Assembly (NCBI GenBank): GCA_018697195.1
Contig: CM031858.1
Location: 76,604,663-76,668,662 of the forward strand
Direction of reading: 5' to 3'
Length of the DNA: 64,000 nt
DNA from: Certhia americana
Lineage: Eukaryota > Chordata > Aves > Passeriformes > Certhiidae
Within the stretch, counting starts at the first letter, position 1. Every line of letters starts with the position of its first letter. The position numbers and the translations under genes are program-made. The notes under the pieces were generated by a model, which worked only from the letters and a program-made list of their open reading frames with translations, ran no database searches and was not told the origin of the DNA. Below, piece after piece: positions 24,148 through 36,335 of the stretch.

Positions 24148-27100
24148 CTGCAGCCTTAAAATTTTTAATAGACCTTGGTGTTTTTTTGTTTCAGCCCCTT
24201 GTAATTTTCAATGACACCAAACTATACCCGAGAAATATGTAGGATGTTAGCGTTACTGCATGAAGTTTGCCTTTCAGTAGCTGAATAAGTCTCTTTACAA
24301 AGTTTACTAAGTCACTGGTTTTTGCCTGTTGATGAAAAATATTCTGTAAATGTTTTTAGTTTTTCTAAACAAGTACATGGTCATCGCAGAATAGGCAGCA
24401 ACATAAATTTTGGATATATGACAACAGTAAATTCAGAAGTTCAGTTTATTTTCATACTAGATAAATTTCAAGAACTATTAAACATTACTGGACACAGACA
24501 AATTGTTATTTTTGAAAACAAAATCACTATCTCACCTTCAGTAAAACAATGTTAGCGTCTCACCTGATAATTAAAAGAAAAAAAAAAAGATTATGTAAAA
24601 CATATTTAATTTGAAATACATGGTTTTAACTCCTCTTTGTCACTCGAACATCTGCCTTAGTAAATACAAAGGTAGACATGGGACATGGGTAATTAATAAG
24701 ATAATTTGTATGATAGTTGCATTTTACCTAAATCTGATGGCCACAGAAACACTTGTAATTTTTCAATGTTCCCATTTATAACTTTTAAAGTTGCCATTAA
24801 TGACTTATGTTACATTTAAAACATATTCTTTTTAATTTGCATTCATTTGCAAAGATTAATATCCGAAGTCTGCTATTTGCCAAAGGCAGCTAAGAAGGTA
24901 ACATTAACTGGAACTATTTCTAGGCTGCTTAAACAAAGCTCTCTCATCTCATCATAGTCTCATTTTCATGGTAACAGGAACCAATAGTGTTATCATGTCC
25001 CACTGATACATATCAAGTTAGGCCTTTGAGGGATAATGAAACACACACACACTGAAAATTAATATACTTTGAGGTGTCATTTTAATTGAATGAATAAATA
25101 AATATAAAGTCTTAGTAAAAAAACATCATTCCCATTCACATGATCTTGGTTCTTTTCCAAAGAGTTTCTGAAGTTTTTACAATTTCAGTAATATCCTGAA
25201 AAAGTAGTAACTACAGAAAAGAACTTCGAATATCTGTGGGATTTTGGCATATCTTATTATGTGTAATGGGAAAAAAAATCCACTGCTTTTCTTATGTAAT
25301 CTATCAAAACCTAAAAATTCCATTCTTATTAACAGCTTTTAAGAATAAAACAAATCAATAAATTAATATTACCCAGAAAAAAAGGACTGGGTTCTTGCAG
25401 TAGGACAGTAAGGCAGTGATTCAGTTCTCCTCTTCTGAAACCTAAGAAAGGCTACACAGAACAAACTCTTGCTGAGAAAACATTTCAGTGTGACTTTACC
25501 TTTTCAAAGTATAGTTTGGTGTAATGTAGTTTATGCATTTCCACACCTTCTCTTTATTCAACATTTTCACCTTACCTATGCACCTCATTCCTTTTTACTT
25601 TGGTTAAGCATTCCATTTATTTTTTGATTCCTCTAATTTCTTGCTTCTTTTCCAACATTGCAAAGAATCACTAATACTACATTTGATTTATTATTCAAAC
25701 ATTACCTTTCCTGTTTCTATGAGGTCTTTCACTTACTCTCTGTACTCAGTTAGTCTTAGAAACCCCCTATTTGAAGGCCTATTCATCCATCTCTAACTCA
25801 CTTGAACACACTATTGTCCCCAGGCATACAGGTGGTTTCATGATGTCAGAATTTGAGGTAAAATTAAATCACTTTACATGGGAAATAAACATGGAACAGA
25901 AGCAGTATTTATTCACATTGTTTTATATCACAACCATCCCTTCTGATATTGATACTGTCAGATATAGACAGTACACAGAAACTTATTTGATATATCAGTC
26001 ACATCTGATACAGCACATTTACTTTCCTTTTATTTAAACAATATTAGGCCACTTTATGATCATTATTTACAAGTGCTATTTTTAGCAGTTTTTTTTTTAA
26101 TTTTTCTAGTTTTCTCTGCTATACTACAAGTTTTAGCATGATATTGGTTTCCCTACAGAGAGTAAGGCAGATTTGTGAAGGCAAGTATGTCTCTGCAACA
26201 AGACATCTTGAGATAGACTGCAGCAAGAGCTACCTCTCTTCTGAGCCTTATGAGAACTCTTCAATGACCTGATGCATTTAAAAAATTAAACCTATAAATC
26301 CTTTTGTAACACACCAAAATGGTAAGGCTACCTAGCTACTTGATATGCATATGATTTTTATAGCTGATGCTTCCCTTTTCTGGAAAGAAACATGGATGCA
26401 AGACTGCAGAAAGAAGCTGGGGAATAATAGAACATTCTCACATGGTGGGCACCAAAACAGAGTGATACAAATTGTAAAAGAAAATAAAATAGTAAGACAA
26501 AAGAAGGAAAATACTTTTTAGGTATTTGAAATGAGCCATTTTTTAAGGCAGAACAGTACAGTGTGTTCCTTTCAGTAAGCATGACAACAAACATTTAAAA
26601 CAATGTGCCATGGATTGACATGTGAACCCATACTAAATAAAGACAGATTAAACTTGTTCACATAAAATACAGTTGAAGGCTTGGAAATGTAACAGCAGCA
26701 GTTTTAAATAATCAGTGAAACAAGAAATGCAAAAGAGCATGTCCACATCCTACTCATACAAGATATGCAGAACATATTACAGAGGGCACCTGTTTTAAAA
26801 TTTAGACTTAGCCCTTATAAGAGAGCCCATGGAGTTACTATTTTGACAGCTTTCTCATTTGACAGATAATCTCTTGTATCTTTCTCCAGAAGGACTCCTT
26901 TTAACCAGTAGATTAACATGGCAACAATACAAAGCACAGGACAAGTTTCAAGAGTTATACCAACCTGTGTAAGGAATATGCATTCTGTGCTCTGTAACCT
27001 ATGTCTATATCTGTTTTTTGATCTGTGCAATGAAAGAGTATTCTGCTATATGTGCCAAATCAAACAAGTCTGTCCTGGATTACCAGGAGCCTTTCCTTGT

Positions 27101-27920
27101 ATTAGTTTTCACAACAGGCACACATAACTTACCTGTTGGTCATGGACAACTTCTTTCACATTACATTATCTCCTGCAACCTCCAAATCACTGAAAGCCAC
27201 ATTTCACTGACTACTTAGAGTCTACTAATAGGTTGTCAAAATAAGGACAGTAACAACAATAAAAATCAGACTCTGGTCACTCCTCCACACCAGTTGTTTA
27301 CATATCTTTTCTGTAAGAATTAAGCACAAAAAAAAAAAAACAAAAAGGCCAAAGTAAAAGTCTGTAAAGTCTTAAAAGAAGACTTTCTTTTAAAAGTTAC
27401 AGTTGCAATGATTTTCATTCAGTACACCGGAAACACACTTCAGTGCAATGCCTGATTTTCTGCAAGGGACTCTCTGTTTAATACTGTAACTTAAGTGCAA
27501 TGTCGCTTCAAACTTTCCTCCTTGAAACAACCTGGTTTCTATGCCATGGCATCCTGTAAGCCTCCAGCAGATGGAGTGTCTCACCTGAAGTGCAGTCTCC
27601 AGCCAGCTAAGAACACTCCTCCGTTGTTGTAGGCCTCGAGCAAAACTTTTCCATGTGTCCACTTTAAAAGAATGAGTAGTTTAAAGGACAAAATGTAAAC
27701 TATTGAAATCTCAAGCACTATACACAGTGCTAGCAAACTTCGAAAAAGTCTGCAGACAAGGAATTTTTGGCCTCAAAGTCCATATACTGTGGAAGACACA
27801 CTGTTTTCAGAAAAGAATAAAAAATAGGGAGATAAACCCTGTTCAAACTGAGGTTCCAGTCCAGTGCAGAACTTCTGAGAAACTATATGTACCAAAGTCT
27901 CTAAGTGTGGGACTATCCAA
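24148..27920. other. AT-rich non-genic sequence
   Basis: No gene recognised. The minus-strand open frame at 27390-27662 lies in a slightly GC-richer patch but shows no family signature. Confidence 0.5.
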
Positions 27921-28630
27921 AATCATAGAATCATAGAAAGGGTTTGGTTGGAAGAGACCTTAAAGATGACTAAGTTCCAAACCACTTGCCATGGGCAGGA
28001 ACACCTTTCACTACACCAGGTTGCTCAAATACCACCCCAAGCTGACTTTGAACATTTCCAGGAATGGAGCATCCACAATCTCTGTGGGTAACATGTTCTA
28101 GTTTCACCACTCTCACAGTAAAGAATTTGTTACTAATAGCAAATATAAATCAACCCTGTTTCCCAGATAAAAGCTATTCCCCCTTGTCCTACCACTACAT
28201 GCTCTTGTAAAATATCCTTCTCCACCTTTCTTGTAGGCTCCCTTTAGGTGCTGGAAAGTTCTATAAGGCCACTCTGGAGCCTTCTCTTCTCCAGGTTGTA
28301 AACTCCAGTTGTCTTAGCCTGTGCTCATAGGAGAGATATTTCATCCCTTTGATCATCTTCATGGCCCTCCTCTGTATGCATTCCAATAGGTCCATGGCCA
28401 TATATTTTGGTCCCCAGAGGTGGATGCAGCAGTTCAGGTCTCATAAGAGCAGAGTACAGTGGAAGAATTACCTCCATCAACCTGCTGGCCACACTTCTTT
28501 TAAAGCAGCCTAGTATACAGTTGGCTCTCTGGGCTGCAAGCAAATATTGCCTACTCATGGACAGCTTTTTGTCCTTGAGGTTGCCCTTCTGCACAAGGCT
28601 GCTCTCAGTCCTGTTCAGAAGGTGTCAGGT
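27921..28630 (-). mobile_element. CR1 LINE 3' portion
   Basis: The left edge reads AATCATAGAATCATAGAAAG, the reverse complement of the CR1 ATTCTATG tail. The 3' UTR follows (GGTTGGAAGAGACCTTAAAG in plus-strand reading), then the RT C-terminus. The right edge is near 28630, where similarity to CR1 (GGCTGCTCTCAGTCCTGTTC) fades. This is the longest well-preserved CR1 in the window. Confidence 0.92.
28325..28594 (-). pseudogene. CR1 ORF2 reverse transcriptase C-terminal fragment
   Basis: The peptide contains QYLLAAQRANCILGCFKRSV, EVILPLYSALMRPELLHPPL and HEDDQRDEISLL. This is the conserved CR1 RT C-terminal region (SALVRPHLEYC position), with the LEYC motif lost. It is 5'-truncated and is not a host gene. 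The 171-aa plus-strand frame at 28407-28922 is antisense to it. Confidence 0.9.
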
Positions 28631-29872
28631 ACAACAGAGCATCTTCCCCATGGTCTCCTTTACGACCTGTGTCAGGAAAATCCTCATAAGGCCCAAAGGC
28701 TTCCAAAGACAAGGGGACTTATTTTTCCAAAGAAGGTCTCATACTGGTGATTTTACAGCCTTACACATTAGTCTACCCTCTAATCCTGATCTACCAGTTC
28801 TTGTCTGGCTCATCACAAGTTCCCAGGCAAAGCCCCATGCATTCCAGCTTATCCCTCACACAAACAGCAACCAAAGTTCCTTCAGTTCAGAAATCAGTGT
28901 ACACATACATACATATATATAAAATACAAATACATCTGCATTGTTCTGCAAAAAACAATACAGTTTTAAATTTGTGCATTTAGGCTTCAATAGATAAAAT
29001 GTTTATAGAGCATAACCCATTAATTGATACTTTTGCATTGAATATACTTCCATAAGAAATTATTCCTGAATTGAAATACCCAATACAAAGTCTTTCACTG
29101 AATAAGAATGTTTATAAAAAAGAGTAAATACAAGTAAAAGTGTCATTGTTCTTGCCAACAGTGAATATAACTCTAAAAATAATTTCAATGGCTTCCAAAC
29201 TACTGCACAAATGGCTCTGCATTGAGAGCCTTTATAATATTTGTAGCAGGTAGAACAACTATTCTTTCTGCACCATGAAACACTATTCAAAGCTAGTTTT
29301 CCTGCTTTGCTGGTTTTGACAAGCAGGCCATGAAAAAGATTTGCAAGACAATACACAAAATCAGGGAACTGCAGAGTTATTTCAGTATCCCTAATTACAA
29401 TGCAGAGTTGGAAAGGCAAGGACTGTCAATGCTTTTCTTCACAGAACTCAACTATGTATCAGCTGAAAAAAAAGCCTTATTATAGCAAACGTCAACTGGA
29501 TAATTACAAGTACCTCCAACCCTGAATAGTAAAATATCTCATGTATATTTCATATGAAAAATAGACTCAATTACACTATTATTTCTAGCAAATCTACAGA
29601 AGAAAACAAGGTTTAAATTTCAAATTAAAGGACTGATCTAAGGCACAAAACCACACTGAAACTGATATAATGTATGGGAAATTGGTGAGGTCCAGTGGGA
29701 AGGCCATACATTGAAAGCAGTTTGGGACATATTTCTCAAAGGGAGAAAAAGCCTAAAGTTTGCTCAGTTGTAATGCCTTAACAGTCAAACATATTCCCAT
29801 TGTGGTTGCTCCTAACAGCATTATAATGAGCTTTTACATTTAGCTATTGCTCCAGGTAGGCCTGTGGACATC
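28631..29872. other. Non-genic sequence
   Basis: No gene recognised. The 119-aa minus-strand frame at 29060-29419 has no motif I know. Confidence 0.5.
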
Positions 29873-29878
29873 CCAAGA

Positions 29879-30211
29879 TGTTGTATCCCTCTTGGGAATG
29901 TTTCTCCCCAAAAACCCCTCCCCCAGAAACTGTAACCTGGCCTGGGTTACCTGCCCCCTGGTCTCCTGACCTATAGCCATCGGACAGGTAACCTGACCCT
30001 ACCCCAAAGGTGATAAAAACCCCTCTCCCCCCATGTGATTTCTCTCTTGCCTCTGGATCCCTTCAAGGAATAAAGGCCTTGGAATACATCCTGGGGTAAG
30101 AAGCCTCTTTTGTAACTCTCTCTACCCTATTTTGTAGTTCTCCTCTTCCAATACTCCCTCTAAATCTGAGCTGGCAGCTTGTGGGGGGGTGGAGGAACAG
30201 GGGAATCTACA
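29879..30211 (+). mobile_element. Class-II-like solo LTR, copy 1
   Basis: A 333-bp LTR from TGTTGTATCCCTCTTGGGAA to AACAGGGGAATCTACA. CCAAGA is present on both sides (29873-29878 and 30212-30217), a perfect 6-bp duplication typical of ERVK-like integrations. It has GATAAAAACC as a TATA-like box and AATAAA at 30069-30074. A sister copy lies 5 kb downstream in the same orientation, with its own duplication, so the two are separate insertions and not the ends of one provirus. Confidence 0.92.
30069..30074 (+). promoter_or_regulatory. LTR polyadenylation signal
   Basis: AATAAA about 50 bp downstream of the GATAAAAA element at 30012-30019, the normal LTR spacing for a short R region. Confidence 0.55.
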
Positions 30212-30217
30212 CCAAGA

Positions 30218-30643
30218 GATGGTACATTCTTCATAGCTGTGGAGAGTAGACACCTATGAACTTCTTTCAGTACAGCACAAGTTATTGCACAGGTCTGAGT
30301 AGCTCTATTGGAGCTATACTACAGCAAATCAGCTGACTACCTCTGAGTTCAATTTTTGCTGCCTAGTCCCTTGCCATGAATTTTGGAAAGGCAGTGGGCA
30401 AAGCAAATCAATGTAAGTTTCAAAACCAAGTGGTTGAACAAAAGTCATAAAAATGGTACTGTAAAGATTTAGAGAGTCCTGTAGAGCAACAGAATTACAG
30501 TTATCTTAATATGAGTGAAGGTCTTCAGACGGGCTCTATAGTGAATGCACAAATATGTTTTCATATTTTTCAGGAATAATAGTAGGTTCAGAGAACAACA
30601 TTATTATTATGTTGCCTACTGTACTCCAAGATTAATGTACAAT
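30218..30643. other. Non-genic spacer between LTRs
   Basis: No gene or repeat recognised. Confidence 0.5.
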
Positions 30644-31336
30644 TGTTGTGGCCTTGCATTTGATTCATTTAACTAGTTTATTGTTAAAGTTTTAATGTTA
30701 ATGGTTTGTTCTTATGTTCCCTCATGTTCTCCCCAAGATGGTTTATTCATGAAGTTGTATCTACCCTAAGTTACCTTGTATGGCATTTCCCCACCCCTTG
30801 TTCCAGCCCCTTCCCTGTCAATCACTGTTACCCTGCCCCTTGTTGTGGCGCCTTCCATGTCACTCCAACCCTGAACCAATCCTTTGAGTGTTCCTCCCCC
30901 TGGGCATTCCTGGGTGTTTCCTAACCCTTGATGCCCCACTGGACCATGTGTCCTGCCCTCTGCTCCCCCCTGCCCCAGTTGGCCCCAAAGAAATGCTGTA
31001 ACCCCTTCACTCTGCCCCTGCTGATCCCTCCCTGGATTGTGTTTGGTACCCACCCCTTGCTCTGGTGCTGTATAAAATCCTGAGCACAGCAGTGCTTGAG
31101 GCTCTTTGGTTCCTGAGCCCTTCAATGTGAATAAACCTCCTGTTGGAACCTCAGCACTGAAGAGCCTCCTCCTTCTCTTTTCCCCACCCCCTGACTGCGG
31201 TGAGAGCCCTTCCACTGCAGAGCAAGTGGCTCTAAAGGTTCAGCTGTCAGCACAAACCACACACTGCAGTTGTTCCCCACACCTGGCACAGCGGCAGGGT
31301 TCTTCCAGCTAGCCCAGGTTTCGGTGAGCTGTGTCA
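30644..31336 (+). mobile_element. GC-rich solo LTR of a third type
   Basis: The block is sharply richer in C/T than its flanks. It has TATAAAA at 31071-31077 and AATAAA at 31130-31135, and ends GGTGAGCTGTGTCA at 31336. The start is uncertain: TG at 30644 (TGTTGTGGCCTTGC) or at 30682 (TGTTAAAGTTTTAA). I found no target duplication for either. The 149-aa minus-strand frame at 30766-31215 is antisense to the C-rich U3 and is a composition effect. Confidence 0.72.
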
Positions 31337-32518
31337 TAAAATTTATAAATTAACAGCACTTTTCAAAAGAGATTCTGCTAAGTCATTATCAATAGAAGTA
31401 AATTTTATGAACATTTTCCAGAAATAAATAATGAGATGACTAAGTAGTTCCTGGACAAACAAAAAACAAAAAACCAAAAAAATCCCACCAACTATTAATG
31501 CTCATTTGAAAAGCTGATTCTGTTGCCATTAATCAGGAGATTTTTCCCAGTGCATGGCTATCAGTGAACAACAAAGGAGACAGAGACATGCAAACATGAA
31601 TGTGGACAGGTGGACCTAGGTAAAGCTGAATCTCTCCCACTAGGCTTGCATTCTTTATGAAAGAAAAGAAAAAAAATCAAAACACTCTATATAAATACAA
31701 AATAATCTTTATCTCTAAACATTGTAAGAATTTTTTTGTACTTATTTTATATCTTCCTTAGTAGTGCCATAAGTTGTTGAAGAACAAACACAGCACTACA
31801 GCAAAGCAGAAACTATTGATTCCATATGAAGCCTTTGTAACATGCTTTTCAGAGTACTTAAGATCATACATTTTTCTTCATCACAGTGGAGAAACCTATA
31901 GTAAATTTGTTTTAAGCAAAGAGGATCAAGGTGTTGGTACTGCTGAGCTCTTGCAAATGCAAGAAGCAAGCAAAAAAGAGCTAAACCAAAAAGTCCTTTT
32001 TTCATTCAGTTTTGAAGATATACCAAAGTCTAAATTAATGGCTACTGTACAGCTTGTTTAGGAAAATTCTCCTGCCACATTCTTCAGACATGTAAAATCC
32101 CAGTTACTTCTTTCTGCAGTAAGAGAGATGATTAAAAAAGAGAGATCTTAATGTGTAGTACACACAATAGTCTGGAGCAATTATTGCCTCCTTTTCATTT
32201 TGAAATGCTGCTACCTTCAATCTCTATAGCATAAGCCACAAAAGTTTTCTTATACTTTATTGGACAGATAAGACTAATGGGGTTCACTCAGATCTTTTTC
32301 AGGTCTTCTCTATCCACAGAAAATGCTGAATTAAAGTACTTTTCAATTCAGCAAAATATTTTTGTTGACTTTTTTAATGCATAAAATAGCAAGAGAATAA
32401 CTAACTTTCTACAATAGAAGAAAACGTGTAGACTGTATACTCAGCCTGGGCTTTATTGTTCCAGTTTTTGTTTCTGTGAGAGTGAGGCAGCATGTTTCCC
32501 ATGCAGGAAAGAAATGTG
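31337..32518. other. Non-genic sequence with two overlapping opposed ORFs
   Basis: No known gene. A plus-strand 95-codon frame (31774-32061) and a minus-strand 69-codon frame (31796-32005) overlap. The minus-strand peptide begins MKKGLFGLALFCLLLAFARA, which looks like a signal peptide, but its ATG context is poor and no family is recognised. Confidence 0.4.
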
Positions 32519-32522
32519 GGTA

Positions 32523-33525
32523 TGTAAGGTGGGTAAACCTTGGCTGGAAGCCAGGTGCACACCATACCACTCAAAAACTCCTTCTCCTCGACTGAAAAGG
32601 GAAAATATAATTAAAGGCTTGTGGATTGATAAAAGGACAGGGAGCGGTCACTCACCAATTACTGTTGTGGGCAAAACTAACTCTACTTGGAGAAATTAAT
32701 TGAATTTATCAGCAATCAAACCAGAGTGGGATAACAGAAATATAAATAGATCTTGAAACACATTACCCCCACCCCTCTCTTCTCTTCAGGCTCAGCTTTA
32801 CTCCTGAATCTCTCTACCTCCTTTTCCTAAGTGGTGCAGAGGGCAGGGAATGGGGGATGCAGTCAGTTCATCACACATCGCTTTGTCCATTTCCCTCCAA
32901 TGGGGGACAGTCTTCCACAACCTGCTCCACTGTGGATCCCTTCCACAGGGTGCAGCTCTTCAGGAATAGAACGCTCTAATGTGGGTCCCCTACAGGGTCA
33001 CAGGTCCTGCTGGAGCACCTGTTACAGCTTGGGCTCCTCTCCACTGGGTCACAGGTCTGGACATGAGCCTGATACAGCACAGGCTTGCCACAGGGTCACA
33101 GTGTCCTTCAGACACATCCACCCGCTTCTAATGGAGTCCTTCACGGACTGCAGGTGGATCTCTGCTCCCTCATGGACCTCTACGGACTTAAGGGGCACAG
33201 CTTCCTCACCAGAGTCTGCACTGTGCGCTGCAGGAGAATCCAGCTCTGGTGGCTGGAGCACCTCCCCCCCTCTTCTCCACTGATCTGGGTGCTGCATACC
33301 TATTTCTCCCACATATTCTCACTCTTTTCTTCCAGCTGCTGTTGTGCATAATTTTTTTTTCCCTTCTTTAATCACAGAAGGGCTACTAGCATCGTTGATG
33401 TGCCAGATGTGTCTTGGAGCTGGCTGACACTGGCTTCATCAGACAGGGGAAGCTTTTTGTGTCTTCTCATAGAAGCCACCCCTGTAGCCATCCACTATCA
33501 AAACCTTGCCATGCAAGCCCAGAAC
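32523..33525 (-). mobile_element. 1-kb avian ERV solo LTR
   Basis: Reverse-complemented, nearly complete copy. It starts TGTAAGGTGGGTAAACCTTG and passes CACTCACCAATTACTGTTGT, CAGTCAGTTCATCACACATC, repeated CTGCTCCACTGTGG/GGGTCACAGG-type units, and AGAAGCCACCCCTGTAGCCA. It ends near CCATGCAAGCCCAGAAC. GGTA flanks both sides (32519-32522 and 33526-33529), a possible 4-bp duplication. The long open frames on both strands inside it are not genes. Confidence 0.9.
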
Positions 33526-33529
33526 GGTA

Positions 33530-34457
33530 TAAATCATTATTGTGAAAAAAGTTTGATCATGATTGTCTTACTTTACATCCGAAATACATAGTCACCATGG
33601 ATGGGTTAGTACTTTGCCATTCTACAAGCTCTGGTAACTTACTATGTACCCTCTAAGACTGAACAGGTTAATTAATGTCATGTGCCTCTCCCTGTTTTAT
33701 GAACAAGCACACATGTAAATGTAGAGAAAATATCTCCATTCTTCTTTCAAACTATTTTGTATAACAAATATTTGATACAATAATACTAATTTTTAAATTA
33801 CTAGCTTGTGAAAAGTTACAAACCTTTTAGAAAAGTTCAGGTTTCATTCTTTGCAATTGAAGATAAACATCTAAAATGTAGTATTGTTTTGTTCCTTTAA
33901 ATTTGGTTTGAAGAACTTCTATTAAAATATCCTGACTTAAGAGAAAAGTATGCCAAGCTATGCTGAGAAAGCACTGATTGTCCAATATTCATTGCTGCTA
34001 GCTTATGCACACTACAACATCAATTCTACTTCATTCTAGTAGAATGTTAATGACAACTGCTACAGCTGCAGAGATGTTGATGCTGAATGGCCTGTTGCAG
34101 GATTCAGATCCTCTACAGCAGTGAGCTGTACTGACAGAACTATTCCTTGCTTTAGAAAACTGATGTGCTATAGAAGTCTCACTAACATTTTTTTTTAATT
34201 GACCTATATATTAGAAGTATATTCCTTTTGTTGCATTTTACCTGCTGTAGAGAAGAAAGGTTTAAACTTCCTCAAATTTATTAAGGTACCATCCCTTGTA
34301 CCTACAGCAATGGTCAAGATTGTGAAGTAAGAGAATATTTTTTTTTTTTTTGCTACCCTGAAAATGCTGCTTGAAAGTCGTTCAGTTAAATGATCCCACA
34401 TCGCTCCCACAGCATTCTTCTGATGAAACTGCTTGCTTACATATTAGAGGTGCATGT
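33530..34457. other. AT-rich non-genic sequence
   Basis: Nothing recognised. Confidence 0.5.
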
Positions 34458-34685
34458 TCTTCAGTGGGTGAAAAAAAATGTTTGGATGGCCAGGCACAGT
34501 GAAATACTGGTGAATGGAGGTAAACCAGGTGGTTTAAATTAACTCCATTAAGTACAAGTAGTGGTCAGTTAAACTGGTGGCCAGTCACAAGAGGTATTAC
34601 CTAGAGTTCAGTATTGGAGCCAGTCCTTTTTAATATCTTTATCGATTATATGAATGAGAGAATCAAGTGCACCCTCTAAGACAAA
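34458..34685 (+). mobile_element. CR1 LINE internal RT fragment
   Basis: The plus strand shows the CR1 RT region between LRWVRNWLDGRAQ and SVLGPVLFNIFIDDL: LQWVKKNVWMARHS, then TTCAGTATTGGAGCCAGTCC and TTTAATATCTTTATCGATTA. Both ends are internal to CR1, so this is a scrap without a 3' tail. It holds about 30 extra bases near 34535-34568. Confidence 0.88.
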
Positions 34686-34882
34686 CAGGAACAGCTAAAA
34701 AAATTATAAGTGTTTACAGCTACCCTATTTCAAAATTATCATGTTAATATTTACCTCCTGAAATAGCTGAAAATAAACCTTTAGATACAACTGAAAGAGT
34801 TAGACTCTTTCATTTTATATATGTATTATTTTCATCATAATTATCTAAAGTTGAATTAAAGCATGATTTAAATGTGCACAGA

Positions 34883-35218
34883 TGTTGTATCCCTTTTGGG
34901 AATGTTCTCCCTCCAAAACCCCTCCCCCAGAAACTGTAACCTGGCCTTAGTTACCTGCCCCTTGTCTCCTGACCTATGGCTTTCGGCCTGGTAACCTGAC
35001 CCCGACCCCAAAGGTGATAAAAACCCCTCTCCCTCCATGCTCCCCCTCCCTTTACCTCCGGATCCCCTTCATCGAAATAAAGCTTTGGAATTCTTCCTGA
35101 GGTAAGGGGCCTCTTTTGATACTCTTCACCCTATCTTGAAGATTCCCGTCTCTCAAAATCCCCCAAAATCTGAGCTAGCAGCTTGTGTGGGGGGGTGGAG
35201 GAGACAGGGGTATCATCA
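34883..35218 (+). mobile_element. Class-II-like solo LTR, copy 2
   Basis: A 336-bp LTR from TGTTGTATCCCTTTTGGGAA to GACAGGGGTATCATCA, aligning along its whole length with the LTR at 29879-30211. CACAGA is present on both sides (34877-34882 and 35219-35224). GGTGATAAAAACCCC and AATAAAGC give the TATA-like and polyadenylation elements. Confidence 0.92.
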
Positions 35219-35357
35219 CACAGATGGACACATACAAGGTGAATTAAAGAACAGAACTCATATCAGTTAAGAATACCTCTTGAAGTTATTCCCCTAAAAT
35301 AATAGCACCATGAACTGTTAACACTTAAGACTTTAGATTATTTTGTCTTTTTTACTA

Positions 35358-35358
<1 letters not shown>

Positions 35359-35382
<24 letters not shown>
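35359..35382. repeat. A24 homopolymer
   Basis: Twenty-four A in a row. Confidence 0.95.
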
Positions 35383-35389
<7 letters not shown>

Positions 35390-35677
35390 ATTCACAAGTT
35401 TGTTAACATCCCAAGGAAATAATTCATTTCTTTTTCTCTTTGCTTCTTGAGTCTGTAATCAAAGAACAAGACCTGACAAGAAAGACTGTGTGAAAACAGA
35501 CTACATAAAATAGCACAGAATAAAATGTACAATTGCTTAACATGCTTTCTTTCAGAAAATTTATTAAGAAAACCACCAGAACTTTTTGTATTCTCACTCA
35601 ATGTCATTTATGACTGAAGAGCAAAGATACAGATGGAACTCCATTTTATTGGAACAAGACAATGTCCTCTATACAAT

Positions 35678-36117
35678 TTTCATGGTTTAATCCCAGCCAG
35701 AAAACAAACCCCATGGAACTGTTTGCTCACTCCACACCAGGGGAAGAAATAAGAAGGATGAAGGTGAGAAAACTTGGGAGTTGAGATAAAGACAGTTTAA
35801 AAAGTAAAGCAGAACACACATAGGCATAGCAATGCAATGAATTTATTCACCCCTTCCCATGGGCAGGTGGGTGTTCAGCTGTGTCCAGGAGAGCCGTGTC
35901 CTGCCTGTGTCCCCTCCCAGATTCTTGTTCACACCAAACTTCCTCACTGGCAGGGTAGTACAGGAAACATAAAAGACCTTGATTCTGTGTAAGTCATGCT
36001 CAGCAATAACAAAAACGTACCTTTACTATCAACCCTGTTTCCAGCAAACATTCAAAACATGTTCCCCTACTTGCTACTATGAAGAAAACTAACTCCATCC
36101 CAGCCAAAACCAGCACA
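35678..36117 (-). mobile_element. ERVL-type solo LTR with 5-bp target duplication, internally deleted
   Basis: Reverse-complemented copy of the avian ERVL-type LTR. The left edge CATGGTTTAATCCCAGCC and right edge CCCAGCCAAAACCAGCACA are the family ends. ACAAT is present on both sides (35673-35677 and 36118-36122). At 440 bp it lacks the TATA-bearing centre: GTGTTCAGCTGTGTCCAGGA joins almost directly to TGTGTCCCCTCCCAGATTCT. Confidence 0.9.
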
Positions 36118-36165
36118 ACAATGTAATGTCATATGCTAGCATTGCCTACTTATCTTCTCAAGTCA

Positions 36166-36335
36166 TAAGATTACAGAATGGTTTAGCTTGGAAGTGACCT
36201 TAAAGATCATCTAATTCTAATTCTCTTTCACTAGACCAGATTGCTCTGACCCCCATCTGACTCAGTCTTGAAATTTCAGGGATGGGTCATTCAGCACTTT
36301 TCTGGGCAGCATGTCAACTTCTACTGCTTTAGGTA
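36166..36335 (-). mobile_element. CR1 LINE 3' UTR fragment
   Basis: Plus-strand reading ATTACAGAATGGTTTAGCTT, then GACCTTAAAGATCATCTAAT and TTTCAGGGATGGGTCATTCA, the reverse complement of the CR1 3' UTR. It begins about 45 bp after the ERVL-type LTR. Confidence 0.85.

Noticed and set aside
28407..28922. 171-codon plus-strand ORF, the longest without N
   Set aside because: Mostly antisense to a CR1 reverse-transcriptase fragment; no homology to a protein family.
30766..31215. 149-codon minus-strand ORF rich in Gly and Arg
   Set aside because: Antisense to the C-rich U3 of a solo LTR; composition explains the open frame.
32831..33283. 150-codon plus-strand ORF
   Set aside because: Lies inside, and antisense to, the 1-kb solo LTR at 32523-33525.
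29879..35218. Full-length provirus bounded by two matching LTRs
   Set aside because: Each LTR has its own target duplication and no retroviral coding sequence lies between.
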